Shown in pieces: positions 58,559-64,000 of a DNA stretch of 64,000 nt. The position numbers and the translations under genes are program-made. Each line of letters begins with the position of its first letter. Within the stretch, counting starts at the first letter, position 1. This DNA is from Ixodes scapularis (taxonomy: Eukaryota; Arthropoda; Arachnida; Ixodida; Ixodidae), in the NCBI RefSeq assembly GCF_016920785.2, contig NW_024609857.1:64271349-64335348 (forward strand), read 5' to 3'. The notes beneath the pieces were generated by a model. The model was not told the DNA's origin and did not search any database. It worked only from the letters and a program-made list of their open reading frames with translations.

Positions 58559-59901
58559 ATGGCCATGCAAGGCAAGCTGGAAGCCTTCTCGGGCAAGTCA
58601 TGGACATCGTTGTTCGAACGTCTCGGACTTTACTTCGTGGCCAATGGCATCAACGCCATGGATAAGAAGCGAGCGCTTCTTTTAACGCTTTGTGGCCCAG
58701 AGACTTACGAAGTGGTACGAGCATTAGTGGCACCCAGAGGACCCGGCGAGGTTGAGTTCGACGAGCTTCTGACCGTCCTTGGTGCTCACTTCGACCCTCG
58801 ACTTTCAGAGCTCTATAGCCGGTTCAAATTTCAACGGCGAAACCAATTACCGGAAGAGTCAATAAGCAGCTACGTTGCGGCTCTCAAGCAGCTGGCAGGC
58901 GATCGCAATTTCGGCATCTTGGCTCCCGTAACTACGCATATTGCATGGACAACAGCGCAGCTTCCAGCGTCGCAGTTACCAGCGTCGTCTCAAGCATTCG
59001 GTGCTGCAGGTAGCACGCAGCGACAAGCGGTGCACAAGTGGACACCTAACTACCGCTAGAAGTGATGCTGCGCGACCGGTTCGTCTGCGGTATCCGCGAC
59101 GAAATTCTTCAGCTACGCCTGTTTGCTGAGAAGGACCTATCGTTCTCCAGCGCATTGGACATTGCCATCAGAGCAGAGAGCGCCTACAAACAGCAGAAAG
59201 CCATCAAGAACAAGGAAGAGCTCCAAATAAACAAGACTGTGAAAGCCAACAGGGATTCTGTTTCACACAAAGAACGTCGGTGCTACCGATGCACGGGTCA
59301 GCACGAACCACAAGAGTGCCAATTCCAGAAGACTGAGTGTCGGTACTGTAAGAAGACTGGACATATCGAAAAGGCGTGTCTGACGAAGGAGCACGAAGGC
59401 AGAGCAGGACGCAAGAAAACTAATCACAACGTTGGACCAGTGATGGAAGTCGTGAGCCAGCCGACGTGTTCTTCCAGAAGTTCATTTTATGAATTGAACA
59501 AGCTGTCCACGAGAAGGCACGTTCTCAAGTTTCGCGTTACTCATCAAATTGAGGGTAAGCCTCTTCAGTTCGAGGTTGATTCTGGCGCCGCTTGTTCACT
59601 GATTAGCGAAGAGAGATTTCGCTCCACGTGGCCTAAGAATCCTCCGAAAATCAAGAAGAATGACTTAGAACTTTCCACTTGGAGTGGTGAGGGCCTGAAA
59701 CTTCTTGGGTCGCTTCAAGTTCATGTACGTTTCAAGTCAAAAGATTATATCCTGCCGCTACTGGTCATGAAAGGGTCCGGCTGCAACCTTTTGGGCAGAG
59801 ATTGGTTCGACGCACTCCAGATCAGAGTTCAGGGAATCAACCTGGTGCAGCAGCAAACCACGCCGCCAGAGGTGGAAGCGGTCCTTCAACGACATTCCTA
59901 G
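58559..59901 (+). pseudogene. gag and protease of the gypsy element
   Basis: Gag starts MAMQGKLEAFSGKSWTSLFE in good ATG context. The capsid-like part runs to ISSYVAALKQLAGDRNFG. A frameshift near 59050 leads into LEVMLRDRFVCGIRDEILQL. Two zinc knuckles follow: CYRCTGQHEPQEC, a variant C-x2-C-x3-H-x4-C (59281), and CRYCKKTGHIEKAC, a normal C-x2-C-x4-H-x4-C (59338). The aspartic protease has the active site VDSGAACSLI (59575) and the LLGRDW block near 59790. TAG at 59899 ends the frame; without the insertion that follows, the frame would continue as VFQDDISGY. Confidence 0.92.
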
Positions 59902-59905
59902 GTGT

Positions 59906-60045
59906 AGTAAGGTACGTTGTTGGGCTAGTTGGTTCATCTTAGTAAAACATATAAAATAGCGCAACAGAAACAAAGACAAGAAGTAAACGCCTGTCCTGTT
60001 TACTTCTTGTCCTTGTTTCTGTTGCGCTATTTTATATGTTTTACT
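59906..60045. mobile_element. Foldback element inserted in pol
   Basis: 140 bp starting AGTAAGG and ending TTTTACT, mostly a hairpin with 48-bp arms (59941-59988, 59998-60045; one mismatch) and a 9-nt loop. The 12-bp ATTCCTAGGTGT occurs at 59894-59905 and again at 60046-60057, so it is a target duplication. Removing 152 bp restores the pol frame. Confidence 0.88.
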
Positions 60046-60057
60046 ATTCCTAGGTGT

Positions 60058-61329
60058 TCCAGGATGACATCTCCGGCTACATCGGACACCCAGTGCACTT
60101 GGAACTGGAGGAAGGAGCAACGCCGAAGTTTTGCAAAGCACGCCCGGTTCCCCTCGCGCTCCGCTCAGCTGTAACGTTCGAGCTTCAGCAGCTACAGCAG
60201 CAAGGAATTATTGAACCAGTCCAGCACGCTGAATGGGCTACGCCGCTCGTACTCGTCCGAAAAAAGAACGGAGCTATCAGATTGTGTGGCGATTACAGGA
60301 GCACTGTGAACGCCGCATCAAAAAAGTCAAGTAATACCCGTGCCACACGGGCAACCCGAATGTCATTTACAACGAATGACATTCGTGTGATCGACGAATC
60401 GGCTCGCGATCTGTCGCGCGTGGAACGCCCCATGCTCGGAGTGTCGCAGGCTGATTGGTGGATCGCTCAAATGTCATTCGTTGTAAATGGCATTCGAGTT
60501 GCCCGTGTGGCACGGGTATTATCCGCTATTTACGTCCGGAGAAGTACTGTCAAACCTCAGAGGAGGTGCCATCTTCTCCAGAATGGAGTTGTGCCAAGGG
60601 TAACAGCAGTTGAAGGTGAAAGAGTCCACGGCAGTTGTCTTTACATTCAACACAATTAAAGGATTGTACAGAGTGACACGGCTGCCATTTGGAATTTCGG
60701 CAGCGCCAGCGATCTTCCAGAGCATGATGGAGACGACACTAGCTGGCATGGAAGCTATAAGCGTCTACCTTGACGACATCATTATCAGCGGAGCAACCAT
60801 AGAAGAGCGTAATGAACGTTTGGACCAAGTCCTGTCCAGGCTAGACAGCTCCGGTCTGAAACTCAAGAAAGAAAAATGCAAGTTTGCAGTCCGCGAGGCT
60901 ACATTTCTGGGACATAGGATTGACGCCACAGGTGTTCATGCAACCGCTGACAAGGTGCAAGCGATCCTCGATGCTCCAGAGCCAGCAGGAAAAGAGGAAC
61001 TGCAAGCCTTTTTGGGGTTGCTTGCGTTCTACGATCGCTTCCTCATGAACAGGGCTACGGTCGCAGCAGACCTCTACGAGCTTCTTAAGAAGGACAAGCC
61101 ATGGCTCTGGACGGACAGTCACAGGGTGGCGTTTCGCAAACTTAAGCAGTTGATTAAGGACTCTACCGTTCTCAAGCATTATGACGAAAATAGGCCCCTG
61201 CTGCTGTCTTGTGACGCGTCTCCGTACGGCATTGGAGCAGTACTCGCTCAAGAAGACCCCGATAGGCGCGAAGCTCCAATCGCTTTTACGTCTAGAACAC
61301 GCGGAGAAAAACTATTCCCAGTTGGATAA
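60058..61329 (+). pseudogene. Reverse transcriptase and start of RNase H
   Basis: RT blocks: GHPVHLELEEGATPKFCKAR, QQQGIIEPVQHAEWATPLVL, VRKKNGAIRLCGDYRSTVNA; then the MITE; then YPLF and NLRGGAIFSRMELCQG, TAA (60601, where a conserved Tyr of the GYQQ block is expected), QQLKV, RLPFGISAAPAIFQ and SVYLDDIIISG (catalytic YLDD at 60767). The thumb/connection region has FLGHRIDATGVH and LQAFLGLLAFYDRFL. RNase H begins LLLSCDASPYGIGAVLAQED and shifts frame near 61290. Confidence 0.95.
60335..60518. mobile_element. MITE inserted in RT, ~50-bp inverted ends
   Basis: Ends TACCCGTGCCACACGGGCAA and (reverse) TACCCGTGCCACACGGGCAA are identical for 20 bp and pair for about 50 bp in all. Flanks are TAA (60332) and TTA (60519), probably one 3-bp duplication with a mutation. 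Removing 187 bp gives TCA-AGT-TAT-CCG (SSYP) and reconnects the two RT frames. Confidence 0.88.
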
Positions 61330-61474
61330 AGAAGGGTTGGCCCTCCTCTACACTGTACGCCGTTTCCATGAGTACATCGCTGGACGACAGGTCGTAATCT
61401 ACACTGACTGCCAACCACTTTTGGGAATACTGGGAGGCTTGAAACTCATACCACAAGTTCTATCCCCCGTATGA
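61290..61474 (+). pseudogene. Rest of RNase H domain (shifted frame)
   Basis: LEHAEKNYSQLDKEGLALLY, RRFHEYIAGRQVVIYTDCQP and LLGILGG are the end of a gypsy RNase H, ending at TGA 61472 after VLSPV. The match to the preceding frame shows a short frameshift. 61475-61776 is a decayed linker. Confidence 0.88.
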
Positions 61475-61776
61475 CACGATGGTGTATAAAACTCGGTGCC
61501 TGCGACTATGAACTAAGGAACAGACAAGGAAAACTACATCAAACGCAGACGCCCAGAGCCGGCTACCGCTTCCTGCTGATATCGACGAGCCCTGCACCCC
61601 AGGCGAGGTGCTGATGCTTGCATGCTCGCCGATTCCCCTACTATCTCCAGAACGCCTTGCAGCACTCGCTCAACAAGACGAAGCCTTAGCGATAGTTTAA
61701 AGGCTGTACATCACGGCAGTGTAAACCGCTCAACAGTGATGACTGCAGGCAATACAAAAGTGTCGCCAAAAAACTA

Positions 61777-62940
61777 TTGACGCTCAACGGCTGCTTGACC
61801 AGAGGATCAGGAGTGGTCATCCCCAGCGCAGCCAGAGCTCAGGTACTCGATTTACTGCATGCTGGTCATCGAGGCATGGTGACAATGATGGCGGCTGCTC
61901 GTGGCTGCGTCTGCTGGCCTGGAGTAGACAAGGATATTGAAGTAAAGGCACTGACATGCTGCATTTGCCAACAGCACCAACGGGCACCGCCCAAGGCACC
62001 TGTTTCGGAATGGCAATGACCATCGAAGCCGTGAGACACTCCACATTTCGACTTCGTCGGACCCGTTGAAGGAAAAATGCTACTGATAGTTGTTGATGCC
62101 TTCAGCAAATGGCTCGAAGTTCGTCAAATGAACAACTTCAACTTCGGTTCACTGATCCAAGAACTCCGAAACTTGTTTGGAACGTTCGGAGTACCACGTA
62201 AGATTGTCAGCGACAACGGCACATCGTTTTTATCCGCCGAGACCGAACAATACTTACAGAATAACAGTATTCGTCATGTAAAAAGTGCTCCATACCATCC
62301 CGCGAGCAACGGCCAAGCAGAAAGAATGGTGTACGAAACTAAACAGGCCTTATCTAAGGACAAGACAGGGAGCTTGTCATGCTGGCTTGCTTGATTCCTG
62401 CTTAAACAACATACCACAATCAGTCTCACGACAGAAAAGACGCCGGCTGTGCTCCTGTTCGGTCGAGAATTGTCAACAGCAATCAAACGTCTACAACCAC
62501 AGAGAGAGCGAGATGAAGAAGCGACATAACCAGTCACTTCTCCTAGGAAGATTTCGGCCAACCGCAACGTATTCATTAGAAACTTCCGAGGAACACCGTT
62601 GTGGATACCAGGAACAGTAGTCAAACGACTCGGCTTCCGTTCCTGGGCTGTGAAGATAAATGATGGCACTGGGCGAAAGCACGAAGATCATATCAAAAAT
62701 CCCGCAGAAGACGCTTCAGGACAAGTGGTCACGATACCATCTTCAGCAAAAGGCATCAGCAACAATGGCCCACAAGCTTTACCCGCGCAGTCGACCATTC
62801 CGACGGTTGTGCAGCCATCAACAAAAGAAGCACATGAATTTACAGAGGTTCAAACTGATGTTCATCCTGAAGGAGCAGACGGTTCCGCCACCTACCTCTA
62901 GACCACAACGTTCAAGACGGCCTTCTGATAGATATGGCGA
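61777..62940 (+). pseudogene. Integrase, decayed
   Basis: HHCC zinc-binding part: LLHAGHRGM ... CCICQQHQ (61847-61980). Catalytic core: VVDAFSKW (Asp), IVSDNGTSF (Asp), NGQAERMV (Glu), 62086-62330. A C-terminal piece reads WIPGTVVKRLG and VKINDGTGRKHEDHI (62602-62690), followed by a low-complexity tail to 62901. Frameshifts or stops lie at about 62020 and 62392, and the region between the core and the C-terminal piece is scrambled. Confidence 0.92.
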
Positions 62941-62948
62941 CAGCATCT

Positions 62949-62962
62949 AGAAGGGGAAGGAG
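62949..62962 (+). other. Polypurine tract
   Basis: AGAAGGGGAAGGAG immediately before the 3' LTR, the usual plus-strand primer site. Confidence 0.85.
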
Positions 62963-63159
62963 TGCGATGGCGAGCGGAGCTCCACGCGACCACCAAATAC
63001 CAAACGCGATGCGCGGCCAGAGCGCGTGTCCGCAGAGCGCTACCTGGACACACACTAGCCTCCGATCGTGCAAGCCAGTCGTGCCCGAAAGCTGATCCGC
63101 TCCTGGTCAATCAACCTAAATATTCGGGCGGTAGCCACCTAGTTCACCCGAATACAACA
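62963..63159 (+). repeat. 3' LTR
   Basis: 197 bp, starts TGCGATGG, ends ATACAACA. About 27 differences from the 5' LTR counted by eye. Confidence 0.92.
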
Positions 63160-63164
63160 CCACT
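63160..63164. repeat. Target site duplication, right (CCACT)
   Basis: Exact copy of 58304-58308. Confidence 0.9.
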
Positions 63165-63967
63165 TAATTTAAGAAACGAGTTCATGCATATTAGAGGAAA
63201 ACATTGAACGTGGGCATGCCGACTACCGTAAAATCCTGAGCAAACGCCGACTCAAAATGTTAAGATAATCATGTAAAACCGGGGGATGGGCACTCCTAAG
63301 GTGCACAATATGTAAAGGTACGTCCTTTGTGTGTTTTCTGAATGTTACAAAATTGAGGGTGGGAGTTTAATGTTTGTTATTTATTAAGCTGTTCTGGTCC
63401 AAGGTATTCACGACTCCAGCGAACGCACAACGCTGGGGCACCAGCAAGTAAGCAGTGGACTCAAAATAGTTTGCCTTGCTTTTCACCATCCACGTTTCGA
63501 ACCTGCGGCGATGTGTTGGGGTAAGCGAACTTCCAGAGGCTCGACTTTCTTGAGGAAACGAGTAAAAGACTGCCCACTGTCCTTCCACGGTGCTGACGAA
63601 CGTTGAGAAACGCAGAATGTCAAGCTCACGCGGCTACATGGGTCGCGTGCAGAGCAGCCTCGGTCACAAGGCGATACTGCGGTTACGACACAGTCACCGG
63701 TACAACTGCTCTCCCGCGCAATCCACCGACAAGATGTAAACACGGAAGCTAGAAGAGACGAGCAGAAATCGCTAATAAACCTGTTCCGGCCAGTTCAGCG
63801 TCTTCCCGCTAGGTGCCGTTCGTTTTGCTGGAGTCGCGACTATGTTGGAATATGGTTTTAATAAGCACGTAAGGGCGAAGTATAGTATCCCTTTATGGTT
63901 GAAAATAGGGTGCACGGGATGTTTCGATCATGATCATGCAGAAATATGTAAGAAACAAATGCGCCGC
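63165..63967. other. No gene supported; possible LTR-like fragment
   Basis: The minus-strand frame 63743-63483 and a second stretch after a ccgcag acceptor-like site (63503-63367) are open, but no domain is recognised. A plus-strand AATAAA at 63773 follows GC-rich sequence, as in an LTR or gene end. Confidence 0.3.
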
Positions 63968-64000
63968 TTAAAGGGGTTATGACACGAAAATTAAACTGAT
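63968..64000 (+). mobile_element. Possible left end of a TTAA-type element (cut by window)
   Basis: TTAAAGGGGTTATGACACGA at the window edge looks like the left terminus of a TTAA-target MITE, similar in form to TTAAAGGAGC at 47826. The right end is outside. Confidence 0.3.

Larger units (their letters stand above)
58309..63159 (+). mobile_element. Ty3/gypsy LTR retrotransposon, inactivated
   Basis: Structure: TSD CCACT, LTR, PBS, gag, protease, RT, RNase H, integrase, PPT, LTR, TSD CCACT. Gag and pol appear to have been one reading frame. Defects seen: gag frameshift near 59050; TAG at 59899; foldback insertion 59906-60045; MITE 60335-60518; TAA at 60601; RNase H frameshift near 61290; breaks around 61475, 62020 and 62395 in and around integrase. 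The LTRs differ at roughly 14% of sites by eye, so this is an old copy. It is an invertebrate transposon without an envelope gene. Confidence 0.95.

Noticed and set aside
1..64000. CRISPR arrays, bacterial operons, phage or endogenous virus genes
   Set aside because: None seen. Tandem repeats here lack the repeat-spacer form, and the only retroelement has no envelope gene.

Overview
The window looks like nuclear DNA of an ixodid (hard) tick. Three copies of a tRNA-Ser-headed SINE closely resemble Ruka, a family described from Rhipicephalus. There are I/R1-like and jockey/CR1-like LINE relics, a Ty3/gypsy element, hAT relics, many TTAA- or TA-flanked short elements, and coding sequence cut into 60-210 bp exons. 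Species is not resolved. No bacterial, phage or CRISPR features are seen.

The main gene lies on the minus strand. Eleven GT-AG exons between 43520 and 3033 join in consistent phase into 421 codons of an Xaa-Pro aminopeptidase. The sequence resembles the secreted/membrane XPNPEP2 type more than cytosolic XPNPEP1. It runs from the N-terminal creatinase-like domain to the first metal-binding Asp of the M24 catalytic domain. A further upstream exon (45140-45228) fits in phase. The signal-peptide exon was not found, and the 3' third of the gene lies left of the window. Introns reach about 9 kb and hold most of the mobile DNA.

Layout. 1-5.3 kb: last visible exons, a Ruka copy, a near-perfect hairpin and an exon-like repeat. 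5.8-8.9 kb: a foldback element split by a LINE. 9.6-19.3 kb: three exons, an 82-bp satellite and a duplicated ~580-bp unit with a small ORF. 20.6-22.1 kb: a jockey-like LINE. 22.6-29 kb: three exons, a minisatellite, a Ruka copy and a repeat shared with 35.8 kb. 29.4-36.3 kb: MITEs, a dead THAP-domain gene and a hAT relic. 36.5-45.2 kb: exons 3, 2, 1 and the putative upstream exon, a second hAT relic with a nested MITE, and a Ruka copy. 46-48.5 kb: a tRNA-like pseudogene in an inverted repeat, then two abutting TTAA elements.

Right of 48.5 kb a GC-rich segment carries a candidate plus-strand first coding exon (48567), possibly spliced to a microexon at 51642. The rest is foldback and TTAA/TA elements. 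From 58309 to 63159 lies a Ty3/gypsy element with LTRs, PBS, PPT and an exact 5-bp target duplication. It is disabled by stops, frameshifts and two nested insertions. Removing either insertion on paper restores the local reading frame.

No multigene system with a joint function is visible. The interest lies in the split gene and in the layered transposon record, which can be partly ordered in time. All exon and element calls were made by eye; none has been tested by alignment or transcript data.
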